Below are positions 1 through 8,087 of a DNA stretch of 64,000 nt, in pieces. The DNA lies in the NCBI GenBank assembly GCA_045650025.1, contig JAZRQR010000157.1:13268-77267 (forward strand), given 5' to 3'. Position 1 is the first letter of the stretch; the number at the start of each line of letters is the position of its first letter. Source of the stretch: SVQP01 sp045650025 (GTDB lineage Bacteria > Bacillota > Clostridia > Oscillospirales > CAG-272). Under the pieces are notes generated by a model. The model ran no database searches and was not told the origin of the DNA. It saw nothing but the letters and a program-made list of their open reading frames with translations. Made by a program: the position numbers and the translations under genes.

Positions 1-3000
1 ACGAACATGCGTGTTTGCTTCATCAACCTTGTTCACGATCCATTCACCCCACTGATGCTCGGTCATGGAAAGATCTTCGGTCTTTGTGTGTGTGCAGGTT
101 TGGCAGGTGTAGGTCTTAACACCCTTTTCGGAGCAGGAGGGCTTGGTGGTTACAACGCCGTCGTTCCAATCGTGAGGCAGAGTTTCCACTGCATTGCAGT
201 GGTCATTCATGCACTCGCGCTTATGGGTTTCATCACCATCAGGCGCCCAGTCTGTCCAGGTGTGCTCCGTCATCGGGAGTTCCTCGGTCATTGTTTGACC
301 GCAACCCTCGCAGATATAAGTCATAACACCGGTGGAATAGCAGGTAGGAGATACGGTTTCAACACAGTTATCCCCGTAGTGTCCTTCTTCCGTGTAGTAG
401 TTGCAGACAGAGCAGGTCATTCTGTGAGTATTTTCATCGTAAAAACCCCATTCGCCGAAGTCGTGGCCGAGGCAGTCGACGTCCTCTTCATAGGTTGCGC
501 CGCAATCGTCGCAGGTGTAAACCATCTTCGCACCCTCTGTGCAGGTGGGAGTACCGATCTGTTCGCCGTCATCCCAGTTGTGAGGTGCGGTTTCTTTTTC
601 TACGGGGCAATTTTCAGCTCCGCAGGTACGGGAGTGCGTTTCGGAAACCTCATCGTTTTTCCATTCACTCCACTCATGCTCGTGAGCAAAACGCTCTTCG
701 GTGTGAGTGGGATCGTTTTTACAAATACGAATTTCCTTTGTTGCATCGTTATCATTGGGAGTCCACTCGCCCCAATCGTGACCTGTTGCGGGGATCTCCT
801 CGGTATAAGAATGTGTACATTCGTCTGCGATACAGGTATAAGTCTTAACGCCGGGGGTCAGACATGTCGGCTCGGTGGTGACTTCGCCGTCATCGTAAAT
901 GTGCTCCGTGCTGTATTCGTAACGGTAGCAGGCGTACGTTGTACATCTTCTCATGTGTCTTCTGGTTTCGTTTGTGGTGTTTTCGAGGTACCAGGAAGTC
1001 CACTTATGCTCCTCGTATTCAACAGGTCCTTCACACTCGGTGCAATATACAACGTGGTAAATGCCGTCATCTGTATCTTCCCAATAAACTCTGTAAGATC
1101 CCGAGAGAGTTTTACGGGTATGATACTCGTGATAATCGCTCTCGCAATCCGTACAAGTGACCCAGTGACCGAGCTGATAATCATCTTCATCGGGGGTACA
1201 ACCCTTGCTCTCGTCCTTGTTATGAGATGCTAAATCGAACACGCTACATCCCTCAACGGTACAAACGCGCTTATGAGTATTATCATTTACCTTTGTCCAA
1301 GAGCTCCAAACGTGCTCGTGAACAGGCTGACCTGCATCGGAGCAGTAGAGGTAAATGGGATACTGTGTACCTTCGATCTCCTCCCAGAAGCTGTCGGAGG
1401 TCATAATAAAGTTCTTTTCCTCACCGTTGATAAGGAAGCGAAGAGCATGCTCAAGCTGACCGTCGGCATTGAGGTTGTAAAAGGCTTCTGTGTAAAGGAT
1501 AACGGCGTCATCGGGATAGTCCTCGCCATAGATAGGCTCATAGAAGTAGCTGTTAAGCTCCTTACCGTCCTTACCAAACAGGACGCCCCACCATTTTGAG
1601 TCGCCCTGATCATAGGGCTGCTGATAAAAGTGATTGTCAATCGTCACCACGGAACGAATCCAGAAGTTAGGAATACGGAAGCAAAAATCGTTCTCATAGT
1701 CCTTAACGGTGGCACCGTCGTCATAGTATTGATCGTAAAGCTCCTCGTCGGAGATCTTGCGCTCCATGATCCACTCAAGTGCGTCCAAACCGAGCACCGA
1801 GATGGAGCCGTCAGCGGCGGGTGTAACGGGGATCGCGCTTAATACGTGTATACCGGGAATGTATCCGTCGGTATATTCCCTTTCCAGATAGAACAGGTAT
1901 TCCCAGATCTCGTCATTGTCCAGCACACCGTCGAGCTCTCCGTCGTAGCAGCCATCATAATCCATCGCGTCGGGTATACCGTCACCGTTGGCGTCAATTT
2001 CAAGAACGTCAGCAACGCCGTTGCCGTTTTCGTCTATCTGCAGAATATCGGGGTTACCATCCTCGTCGATATCTGCCATACTGGTGCCGATCTCTTTTTT
2101 CAGAACATAGTAATCTTTACCGCCGTTTCCGTTGTCGATCTCAGCCACCGCAATGAACGAGGCGTTGGGGTCGAGCGTACGGAACTGATCATAAGAAGTC
2201 ACTTTCGTGTAAACGGGCGTGGATCGACCGCAGTTGATACAGCCTTCAGGGCCGTAGGTGTGATCAAGCGCCGGCAGAACCGGGATATGTCCGATCTCTT
2301 TGCTGAACTTGCTGTCTGCAAAATATCCGTTGCAAAGGCGGCAGTACCAGTATTCCTCGCAGCCCTTATCCATACAGGTGGGAGCGACTGCCTCGCTGTG
2401 AATGTTCTGCTCATGACCGCAGGGAGCTGCATAAAGATACGCGGTCACATCAACGCTTATATCGTAATTATCGGGGTCGGCAGCTTTCGCCTCATTGTAC
2501 TCGGCAGATTTGTCGCGCAGAGCAAATCTATAATCGACACCGTCAAACTTCAGATCGAGTACGCCGTAAACCCATAAGTCCGAATCGCTGTACCAATCGA
2601 TATAGCTTTCGTACAAGTAACCGGTGCCATCCCCGTTTGCTTGCCACAGGGGGCGACTATAGCTATAAGTCTCATCGGGCGGATAGTAACGAATGCCGCC
2701 ATCAAACCAAGTCTGGCCTTTGGACTCAAAGGGAACGCTAAGGGCAAACAGCATATCTCCGTCAAGATACATATATGATCCTGCGTTCTGCTGATATTGC
2801 ATAACACCAACGTTCACGTTATCAGAAATACCGGAGAAGGTGTTGGTTTGTGCATCGTAGTACTCGGTAATATCAACGGCACGCACAGAATCAACCTCTT
2901 TAAATTCGGTGTAGCGCGGATTGGCGAGAGTGTAATAACGGTCGCCTCTCTTTACAACGTAAAGGAAGGTCATTCCATTCTGTTCATCCAAATAATCCTC

Positions 3001-3156
3001 GGTGTAAATACTGTACACTTTTCCATCGGTACTTACCTCAATGGAGGATTCCTCATCGTAAAAATAATCCTCGGAATATGCCAATACCGACATCGGCATC
3101 ATACCGATCAGCAATGCCAGCATCAGGAGCAATGCCCAAATTCTTTTCGTTTTCAT
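1..3156 (-). CDS. Giant secreted CxxC-module protein (C-terminus outside window)
   Basis: The reading frame runs 1052 codons from ATG at 3156 to the window edge without a stop, so the C-terminus is missing. An N-terminal signal peptide (MKTKRIWALLLMLALLIGMM, cleavage likely after SVLA) shows export. Residues about 356-407 hold Asp/Asn-rich repeats of the D-x-[DN]-G-[DN]-G type, as in calcium-binding EF-hand or thrombospondin-3 motifs. Residues about 245-305 and again about 610-1052 consist of modules of roughly 40 residues with paired Cys (CTDC, CTEC, CDDC, CSVC, CEGC, CQTC), conserved His-x-Trp and PTC..G..TYTC stretches. Such modules are common in Clostridia surface proteins; zinc or disulfide cross-linking is my inference. 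Ribosome binding site AAGGAG precedes the ATG. The gene follows a 145-aa protein by 31 bp and is probably co-transcribed. I do not know its function. Confidence 0.85.
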   Translation of the reverse strand, partial: MKTKRIWALLLMLALLIGMMPMSVLAYSEDYFYDEESSIEVSTDGKVYSIYTEDYLDEQNGMTFLYVVKRGDRYYTLANPRYTEFKEVDSVRAVDITEYYDAQTNTFSGISDNVNVGVMQYQQNAGSYMYLDGDMLFALSVPFESKGQTWFDGGIRYYPPDETYSYSRPLWQANGDGTGYLYESYIDWYSDSDLWVYGVLDLKFDGVDYRFALRDKSAEYNEAKAADPDNYDISVDVTAYLYAAPCGHEQNIHSEAVAPTCMDKGCEEYWYCRLCNGYFADSKFSKEIGHIPVLPALDHTYGPEGCINCGRSTPVYTKVTSYDQFRTLDPNASFIAVAEIDNGNGGKDYYVLKKEIGTSMADIDEDGNPDILQIDENGNGVADVLEIDANGDGIPDAMDYDGCYDGELDGVLDNDEIWEYLFYLEREYTDGYIPGIHVLSAIPVTPAADGSISVLGLDALEWIMERKISDEELYDQYYDDGATVKDYENDFCFRIPNFWIRSVVTIDNHFYQQPYDQGDSKWWGVLFGKDGKELNSYFYEPIYGEDYPDDAVILYTEAFYNLNADGQLEHALRFLINGEEKNFIMTSDSFWEEIEGTQYPIYLYCSDAGQPVHEHVWSSWTKVNDNTHKRVCTVEGCSVFDLASHNKDESKGCTPDEDDYQLGHWVTCTDCESDYHEYHTRKTLSGSYRVYWEDTDDGIYHVVYCTECEGPVEYEEHKWTSWYLENTTNETRRHMRRCTTYACYRYEYSTEHIYDDGEVTTEPTCLTPGVKTYTCIADECTHSYTEEIPATGHDWGEWTPNDNDATKEIRICKNDPTHTEERFAHEHEWSEWKNDEVSETHSRTCGAENCPVEKETAPHNWDDGEQIGTPTCTEGAKMVYTCDDCGATYEEDVDCLGHDFGEWGFYDENTHRMTCSVCNYYTEEGHYGDNCVETVSPTCYSTGVMTYICEGCGQTMTEELPMTEHTWTDWAPDGDETHKRECMNDHCNAVETLPHDWNDGVVTTKPSCSEKGVKTYTCQTCTHTKTEDLSMTEHQWGEWIVNKVDEANTHVR

Positions 3157-3187
3157 AAAATTTCTCCTTTCTCTTATTGAGAATCAC

Positions 3188-3625
3188 TCAGGCTGTAACA
3201 GCCGACGTGTTCAAGGTGACGTTTTCGAGCACCTCAATAAATTTCGGTTTACCCTTTGCCAGCTCGGACTGAAAGTCGCGCATGCCGACTCTGACTTGTC
3301 CGGGTAGCCCATGCGCTACGCCCTTCTCGTCAAGCACCTCCACGTAAAAGTACCAGACTACCGTATCCAAATGCTTATGCTTTTCGGGGCAGAAAAATTT
3401 GATCATTCTGCCGGGACTGTTCATCTCAAACAAAAAATACGGTCGCCCACTGTTTTCGGGAACCTTGAAGATCGGAAATCCGTTTTCAAAGTACATCGAG
3501 AATTTCTCGTGGGGTTCATTGACGAACAGATAGTCGGTAACGAGCTGTTCTTCGTTCAAAAGGTATTCCAATCCGCTGGTCCTCGGAAACTCAAAATCAC
3601 CGAACAAAATACGCTTGTCGGTCAC
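3188..3625 (-). CDS. Protein of unknown function, 145 aa
   Basis: I do not recognise this protein. It is soluble, without signal peptide or membrane segment, mixed in charge and rich in aromatic residues (DTVVWYFYVEV). An ATG at 3640 opens the frame five codons earlier but lies upstream of the Shine-Dalgarno GGAGG and has none of its own. The GTG at 3625 lies 8 nt after GGAGG and is the better start. The gene sits between the LuxR-type membrane regulator and the giant secreted protein, all on the same strand, 31 bp from the latter. A promoter with a poor -35 and three helically phased direct repeats lie directly upstream, so it may open a regulated two-gene operon. Confidence 0.7.
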   Translation of the reverse strand: MTDKRILFGDFEFPRTSGLEYLLNEEQLVTDYLFVNEPHEKFSMYFENGFPIFKVPENSGRPYFLFEMNSPGRMIKFFCPEKHKHLDTVVWYFYVEVLDEKGVAHGLPGQVRVGMRDFQSELAKGKPKFIEVLENVTLNTSAVTA

Positions 3626-3678
3626 ATTCACCACCTCCATTTTTTAAGTTGGAAACTTCCGGATCGTATCGTAGCTAC

Positions 3679-3707
3679 ATTTTACCATATTCATATATAT
3701 ATTCGGT
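3679..3707 (-). promoter_or_regulatory. Candidate promoter with good -10 and poor -35
   Basis: On the minus strand TAAAAT (3684-3679) follows a 17-nt spacer from ACCGAA (3707-3702). The -10 is acceptable but the -35 matches TTGACA poorly, as expected for an activator-dependent promoter. It would transcribe the 145-aa gene starting at 3625. Confidence 0.45.
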
Positions 3708-3718
3708 ACACCCCAAAG

Positions 3719-3759
3719 GGGTGAAAATGCAAAAAACAGGGGTGAAAAAAGGGTGAAAA
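3719..3759. promoter_or_regulatory. Three phased direct repeats GGGTGAAAA
   Basis: GGGTGAAAA occurs at 3719, 3740 and 3751 (plus-strand reading). Start-to-start distances are 21 and 11 bp, about two and one helical turns, so all three lie on one DNA face. They sit just upstream of the weak -35 at 3702-3707, where an activator would bind. The adjacent 7TM-LuxR regulator is the obvious candidate; that link is inference. Confidence 0.5.
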
Positions 3760-3772
3760 TGCTTTTTAAAGC

Positions 3773-3801
3773 AAAAAAAGACGGCAGATCACTCTGCCGT
3801 C
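3773..3801 (-). terminator. Rho-independent terminator of the LuxR-type gene
   Basis: A 9-bp stem (GACGGCAGA/TCTGCCGTC) with a 4-nt loop is followed on the minus strand by seven T. It lies 12 bp after the stop codon. Confidence 0.85.
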
Positions 3802-3812
3802 CCTAAAGACAA

Positions 3813-4766
3813 TTATTTTATTAGTAATGCGTAGAGCTCTTCGCGTGAACTGACGCCAAGCTTGCCGTACAGCGTTCTCGTGTAGGTCTTGATGGTGTTT
3901 TCCGAGAGACAAAGCTCGTCGGCAATTTCTTTTCTCTTCTTGTTTTCGAGAACCATTTCAAGAATTTCGCGCTCTCTTGTTGCGAGCAATTCACCTTCTT
4001 TGAGGAAGGAAAGTATCTTGAGTATTTTTTCTTCCATCGGCATCGTTGCAATATCGATGGGCGCGTGTTGCGGAGCTTCTTCGATAGGCGTAGGGATCAG
4101 ATCCACTCTGACATAGTCTTGCATCATCCAATAAAGTCCGAGCAAAACGATCTCGCTGAATATGTAGGATACGGAAAGAAACTCAAAGTCCCACGGGATA
4201 AACTTTTCTACAAACCAAACTGCAATGTTGCCAAATACGATAGCGGCAATCAGAGATGCGTGTCTTTGCGATGCGATCATCTTCTTGCGAATGGACTGCA
4301 CGATGCACGCGACCATGGCGGCGAAGTAACCCACCAAGTAAACAAGGTACACCGGGTGCAACACGCCGTAGACCTTTTTGAGCTTGGCAGCTCCATCTAC
4401 GAATACAAGCTCAACCTCTTTGTAGTACCAGGGGAGGATACCGACCGTGGCAACGATCAAGAACATCACAATGCCGATTGTGCCAAGCGTAATAATAAGC
4501 TTTTTCTTGATCTCGAATCCGCAAAGCTTGGTGATGGTCAGAAGCATAGACATGGAAAGGAATACGCTTCCGAAGTATGCGATATCATTTGCAAAAATTG
4601 CAAACTCAACCGTTTTTGAAATGGAAAGAAGAAAATATCCCACGTTTACGATGGTAACGCAAATATACAAAAGGAGCAACCACGGCTCTTTTTTGCGGAC
4701 AAGCGCAAAATATCCGACAAGCAATATCGATGCTAAAATCGCCATAATGGCATAGGTGATGATCAA
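3813..4766 (-). CDS. 7TM membrane regulator with C-terminal LuxR-type HTH
   Basis: The first about 220 residues contain seven hydrophobic segments, in the layout of the N-terminal 7TM domain found in histidine kinases (HisKA_7TM-like). Residues about 250-317 form a LuxR/GerE helix-turn-helix: ATREREILEMVLENKKRKEI, LSENTIKTYTRTLYGKLGV. No kinase, receiver or nucleotide-binding domain is visible, so it looks like a one-component membrane-tethered transcription factor. An ATG at 4784 is within the Shine-Dalgarno region (ATGGAAGGAGG); the TTG at 4766, 7 nt after AAGGAGG, is the likely start, giving 317 aa. It has its own promoter (4822-4850) and terminator. Its ligand is unknown. Phased repeats lie just downstream, before the next same-strand gene, suggesting a local target. 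Confidence 0.85.
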   Translation of the reverse strand: MIITYAIMAILASILLVGYFALVRKKEPWLLLLYICVTIVNVGYFLLSISKTVEFAIFANDIAYFGSVFLSMSMLLTITKLCGFEIKKKLIITLGTIGIVMFLIVATVGILPWYYKEVELVFVDGAAKLKKVYGVLHPVYLVYLVGYFAAMVACIVQSIRKKMIASQRHASLIAAIVFGNIAVWFVEKFIPWDFEFLSVSYIFSEIVLLGLYWMMQDYVRVDLIPTPIEEAPQHAPIDIATMPMEEKILKILSFLKEGELLATREREILEMVLENKKRKEIADELCLSENTIKTYTRTLYGKLGVSSREELYALLIK

Positions 4767-4821
4767 AGCCGTACCTCCTTCCATACATAATCATGATTTC
4801 GCGCAAAACGCTCGTATTTAC

Positions 4822-4850
4822 ATTGTATCATAGTTTTATGAATAAATCAA
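4822..4850 (-). promoter_or_regulatory. Sigma-A promoter of the 7TM-LuxR gene
   Basis: Minus strand TTGATT (4850-4845), 17-nt spacer, TACAAT (4827-4822), 56 nt before the TTG start. Confidence 0.7.
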
Positions 4851-4901
4851 GGAGGCACTGATGATTTTGAGAAAATAACTGAATTTTATCAAACATGTAA
4901 A

Positions 4902-4927
4902 ATCGCCGCCTCGGTTGAGACGGCGAT
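4902..4927 (-). terminator. Hairpin terminator after a gene remnant
   Basis: ATCGCCGTCTC and GAGGCGGCGAT pair with one G-T wobble around a short AACC loop; the minus strand continues TTTTAC. It stands 17 bp beyond the stop of the remnant at 4944-5063. Confidence 0.7.
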
Positions 4928-4943
4928 CTGTATTTGGGGAAGG

Positions 4944-5063
4944 CTATACGCCTCTGGGCGTGATGTAGGAATCCTCGTGCTCCACTCCAATTGTTTTGGA
5001 AATGTCCATGATTGCGTACAAGAATCGGGCAACGGGTGTCAATGATGTCAGTGTCGGATCTCC
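4944..5063 (-). pseudogene. Possible C-terminal gene remnant
   Basis: On the minus strand an open stretch of about 40 codons reads with protein-like composition (TPVARFLYAIMDISKTIG, then VEHEDSYITPRGV, stop at 4944) and is followed by a terminator hairpin, but an in-frame TAG at 5066-5064 stands just upstream and no start with a ribosome binding site is present. It may be the tail of a decayed gene. I do not recognise the family. The rest of 4785-5160 holds only the promoters listed. Confidence 0.3.
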
Positions 5064-5103
5064 CTATCGGATGCGCATGGAAAAGAAAATTATACTCTAT
5101 TGA

Positions 5104-5132
5104 TTTACTTTTTCAAAATGATGTGCTATAAT
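5104..5132 (+). promoter_or_regulatory. Extended -10 promoter of yeiH operon
   Basis: TTTACT, 17 nt, TATAAT preceded by TGC (extended -10), 31 bp before the YeiH start. Confidence 0.7.
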
Positions 5133-5162
5133 GTGCAAAAGGACATTTTAAGGAGACGCAAC

Positions 5163-6191
5163 ATGAAATTCTGGAAATTCGCAGCAGGCATCGCTGCATC
5201 GGTTGCTATTGCGGCACTCGCTTGCTTTATCGAAAATCTGCTGCCCATTCATCTGATCGGTGGGGCGGTGATTGCCATGTTTTTAGGCATGATCGTCAAC
5301 CGCTTCATAGGCAAAAACAGCTTTATTGCCCCCGGTGTGAAATTTACCTCTAAAAAGATTTTGAAGTTCGCCATTATTCTGCTCGGACTTTCGCTAAACA
5401 TCAACACCATTCTCTACGTGGGCAAAATGTCGCTGGTGGTCATGGTGTTCACGCTTGCCACCTGCTTTGGCGGCGGTTACTTTATCGGCAAGGCGCTGGG
5501 GCTCAACTGGAAGATCTCCAATCTGATCTCTGCAGGCACCGGCATTTGCGGCGGCTCAGCCATTGCTGCGATTGCGCCCACCATTGACGCCGAGGATCGC
5601 GATGTGGCTTACGCCATGTCCGCCACCTTCCTGTTCGACATGGCAATGATCGTGCTGTTCCCCATCATGGGCAGAGCGATCGGCATGAGCGACGAGGCGT
5701 TTGGCATTTGGGCGGGCACGGCGGTCAACGACACCTCCTCGGTTGTGGCAACCGGCTATGCCTTTTCAGAGGCGGCAGGTGACTTTGCTACCATGGTCAA
5801 GCTCACACGCACCCTTTCCATCATTCCCACCGTGCTTACCTTTGCCCTGATCCAGATGGGCATCAAGCGCAAAGAGGCTGCTCTGGCGGGTGCGGACGGC
5901 AAGGAGATCAAGACCAATTTCCGCTTTACCAAGATCTTTCCCTGGTTCATTCTGGGCTTTTTGGCGCTTTCCATCGTGGCAAGCATCTTTTCCATTCCCG
6001 CTGAGCTGGTCAGCACCACCAAATCGATCAGTAAATTCCTGATGGTGTGCGCACTTGCCGCCATTGGCTTGAACACCTCGTTTGGTGACATGAAAAAATC
6101 GGGTATTCGCCCCATGATCCACGGATTTATCATCTCGGCGCTGGTCGTCATCGTGGCGCTTCTGGTAGAAATGGCACTGGGGTTGGTATAA
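5163..6191 (+). CDS. yeiH: YeiH/UPF0324 family putative sulfate/anion exporter
   Basis: A 342-aa integral membrane protein with about ten hydrophobic segments. Family hallmarks are KILKFAIILLGLSLN near residue 60, SAGTGICGGSAIAA near residue 125 and GTAVNDTSSVVATG near residue 185. The family is annotated as putative sulfate exporters, by analogy rather than by wide experimental proof. The ATG at 5163 follows AAGGAG by a normal distance; an upstream ATG at 5100 lies inside the promoter and is rejected. It is followed 36 bp later by an EamA transporter, probably in one operon. Sulfur-related genes occur elsewhere in the window (cysteine desulfidase at 14 kb), but no direct link is visible. Confidence 0.88.
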   Translation: MKFWKFAAGIAASVAIAALACFIENLLPIHLIGGAVIAMFLGMIVNRFIGKNSFIAPGVKFTSKKILKFAIILLGLSLNINTILYVGKMSLVVMVFTLATCFGGGYFIGKALGLNWKISNLISAGTGICGGSAIAAIAPTIDAEDRDVAYAMSATFLFDMAMIVLFPIMGRAIGMSDEAFGIWAGTAVNDTSSVVATGYAFSEAAGDFATMVKLTRTLSIIPTVLTFALIQMGIKRKEAALAGADGKEIKTNFRFTKIFPWFILGFLALSIVASIFSIPAELVSTTKSISKFLMVCALAAIGLNTSFGDMKKSGIRPMIHGFIISALVVIVALLVEMALGLV

Positions 6192-6227
6192 TACCCGACG
6201 CCGGGCAAACAAATACACGGAGGAGCT

Positions 6228-7115
6228 ATGACAAGCAATTCAAAACGAATGACGGGCTATATCTGCGCGATTTTGAGCGCGGTGATCTACGGCTGCATGC
6301 CGCTGATGGCAAAATACATCTACGCCGAGGGCGTCACACCCATGACGCTGGTTTTGCTGCGCAATGCGCTGGCACTCCCCTCGCTGGCGTTGCTTGCCCT
6401 TCTGCAAAAAAAGCCGCTGGCACGTCCCGTGCGCCAAATTCTGCCGCTGGGAATCCCCGCGCTGTTTGGCTGCGTGCTCACGCCCGTGCTGCTCTTTTCC
6501 TCCTATACCTTTATTGCATCCGGCACGGCAACCGTGTTCCATTTCGTCTACCCTTGCCTTGTGCTGCTGATCGGCTTTGTGTTCCTTGGCAAAAAGCCCG
6601 CGCTTGGCACGGTGATCAGCGTACTGCTGTGCTTTGGCGGTGTGGCGCTGTTTTATGACCCCACACAAGCCCTCTCCCCGCAAGGAGCCGCCCTCGCGCT
6701 CGGCTCGGCGGTGGCGTTTGCCATTTACGTGGTGCTCCTGCCGCGTTTTCAGACCGAGCAATTCTCGGGCTTGGTGTTCTGCTTTTACGTCGCGCTTTGG
6801 AGCAGCGCTATCATGCTGGTGCTGTGCGTGTGCACAGGACAGCTTTCCCTGCCCACCACCCTGCTTGGCTGGGGACTTTGCCTGCTCTTTGGCACGTCAG
6901 TCACCACGGGCGCAGTATTTTTGTTCCAGCAGGGCACGCTGCTCATTGGCGGCGAGCGCGCCTCGGTGCTCAGCGCCCTGGAGCCCATCACGGGCGTGCT
7001 GATCGGTATTCTCGTGTTCCATGAGCCAAGCAAGTCTGTCATCCTGATCGGCTCTGCCTTGGTCGTTGCCTCGGGCGTCTTGATCGCGGTGGGGGATCTC
7101 AAACGAGCCGAATAA
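6228..7115 (+). CDS. EamA-family (DMT superfamily) transporter
   Basis: A 295-aa protein with ten predicted membrane segments arranged as two EamA repeats (residues about 10-140 and 150-285), the usual size for the drug/metabolite transporter superfamily. Recognisable elements are YGCMPLMAKY in helix 1 and SALEPITGVLIGILVF..EP in the second repeat. GGAGGAGCT precedes the ATG. Distance to yeiH is 36 bp, so they are probably co-transcribed. Substrate cannot be read from sequence; exporters of amino acids or metabolites are frequent in this family. Confidence 0.88.
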   Translation: MTSNSKRMTGYICAILSAVIYGCMPLMAKYIYAEGVTPMTLVLLRNALALPSLALLALLQKKPLARPVRQILPLGIPALFGCVLTPVLLFSSYTFIASGTATVFHFVYPCLVLLIGFVFLGKKPALGTVISVLLCFGGVALFYDPTQALSPQGAALALGSAVAFAIYVVLLPRFQTEQFSGLVFCFYVALWSSAIMLVLCVCTGQLSLPTTLLGWGLCLLFGTSVTTGAVFLFQQGTLLIGGERASVLSALEPITGVLIGILVFHEPSKSVILIGSALVVASGVLIAVGDLKRAE

Positions 7116-7235
7116 TTTGCACGTAATGCAAGTTGCGATGCGCGTTTTGACCACTTGTGCACCAATCAACCGTCGGTTGAGCGAATATTCTCCGTTTGGT
7201 TGTGTGAAAATGCCTCCTATTCAACGTTTGCAATA

Positions 7236-7264
7236 TTCACTTGGCAGCTGCGGTGTGCTATAAT
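7236..7264 (+). promoter_or_regulatory. Promoter of the XRE regulator gene
   Basis: TTCACT, 17-nt spacer ending TGTGC, TATAAT. 7116-7235 otherwise holds only a short CAACC/GGTTG dyad. Confidence 0.65.
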
Positions 7265-7294
7265 GGGGGCATCAAAGGAAAGGAGTTCACCAAT

Positions 7295-7795
7295 ATGAAT
7301 ACGACTTTGGGAAAAAGAATTGCAGCACTGCGCCGCGAAAAAGGACTCAAACAGGACGAGCTTGCAGAAAAGCTGGGCGTCAGCCCTCAAGCGGTCAGCA
7401 AATGGGAAAACGACCAGACCTGCCCCGATATTTCAATACTTCCGCAGCTTGCAAAGATTCTCGGTGTCAGCGTGGATACACTGCTAACGGGTGACGAGCA
7501 GCAAGAGCCCGCGGTCAGAATGCTGCCCGAGGAGCAGAGAAAGGATATCAAGGATATGCTTTTGCGCATCGTGATCACCTCCACGGACGGTGACTCGGTA
7601 CGCGTCAATATTCCTCTTGCCATTGTGGAGGTCGCGCTGGAGAACGGGCTGAACCCGTTGCAGGTTTCGGATAGCGACGCGCTCAAAAATATTGATCTCG
7701 GCAAAATTCTGAACATGGTCAAGCAGGGCGCGATCGGAAATCTGGTGGAGGTTGAATCTGCCGACGGAGCTACGGTACGCGTGTTTGTCGAATAA
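7295..7795 (+). CDS. XRE-family HTH regulator with C-terminal beta domain
   Basis: Residues about 5-60 are a Cro/C1-type helix-turn-helix (LGKRIAALRREKGLKQDELA, VSPQAVSKWENDQTCPDISI, LPQLAKILGVSVDTLL). The C-terminal half (about 85-166) has the pattern [V]RVNIPLAIVEVALENG...LKNIDLGKILNMVKQGAIGNLVEVESADG, which also occurs in bacterial envelope-stress (YvlB/DUF4097-associated) proteins; that assignment is from memory and tentative. AAAGGAAAGGAG precedes the ATG at 7295, while an earlier ATG at 7241 overlaps the promoter. The next gene starts 3 bp after the stop codon, which strongly suggests one operon. It may autoregulate; no operator is obvious. Confidence 0.85.
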   Translation: MNTTLGKRIAALRREKGLKQDELAEKLGVSPQAVSKWENDQTCPDISILPQLAKILGVSVDTLLTGDEQQEPAVRMLPEEQRKDIKDMLLRIVITSTDGDSVRVNIPLAIVEVALENGLNPLQVSDSDALKNIDLGKILNMVKQGAIGNLVEVESADGATVRVFVE

Positions 7796-7798
7796 GAC

Positions 7799-8032
7799 AT
7801 GAGGATCAAGAGAAACAACCGCTCTATCTTTGCCTTTCCCACGGGATTGATGCTCAATTGCGTCACGGCAGGCATTTTCCGCAGAAAGCTCAAAAAACAA
7901 GGCGTGCGGATGACGAAAAAGCAAGCAAGGCGCTTGATAAGAGGTATCCGAAAATACAGACGGCACCACAAGGAATGGTGCTTAGTTGAGGTGATCCGAG
8001 AAAACGGAGATACGTTCGGCATAAAGATTTGA
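7799..8032 (+). CDS. Small basic protein co-transcribed with XRE regulator
   Basis: A 77-aa protein beginning 3 bp after the XRE stop. It is strongly basic (many Arg/Lys/His; LIRGIRKYRRHHKEWCLVEV) and ends in a short strand with GDTFGIKI. I recall similar small proteins beside YvlB-like genes but cannot prove orthology. There is no signal peptide; residues 8-27 are mildly hydrophobic. Translation probably depends on coupling, as no separate strong Shine-Dalgarno is seen. A terminator hairpin follows at 8050. Confidence 0.65.
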   Translation: MRIKRNNRSIFAFPTGLMLNCVTAGIFRRKLKKQGVRMTKKQARRLIRGIRKYRRHHKEWCLVEVIRENGDTFGIKI

Positions 8033-8049
8033 GTACGTACTGCAAAACA

Positions 8050-8087
8050 GAAAGCAGAAGTCTTACACAGACTTCTGCTTTCGTTTT
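8050..8087 (+). terminator. Terminator of the XRE operon
   Basis: GAAAGCAGAAGTC pairs perfectly with GACTTCTGCTTTC around a 7-nt loop and is followed by GTTTT. The palindromic repeat at 8088 abuts its 3' end. Confidence 0.8.

Noticed and set aside
7..1233. Plus-strand frame at the window start
   Set aside because: Shadow of the giant minus-strand gene, whose frame is open to the edge and explains the CxxC repeats.
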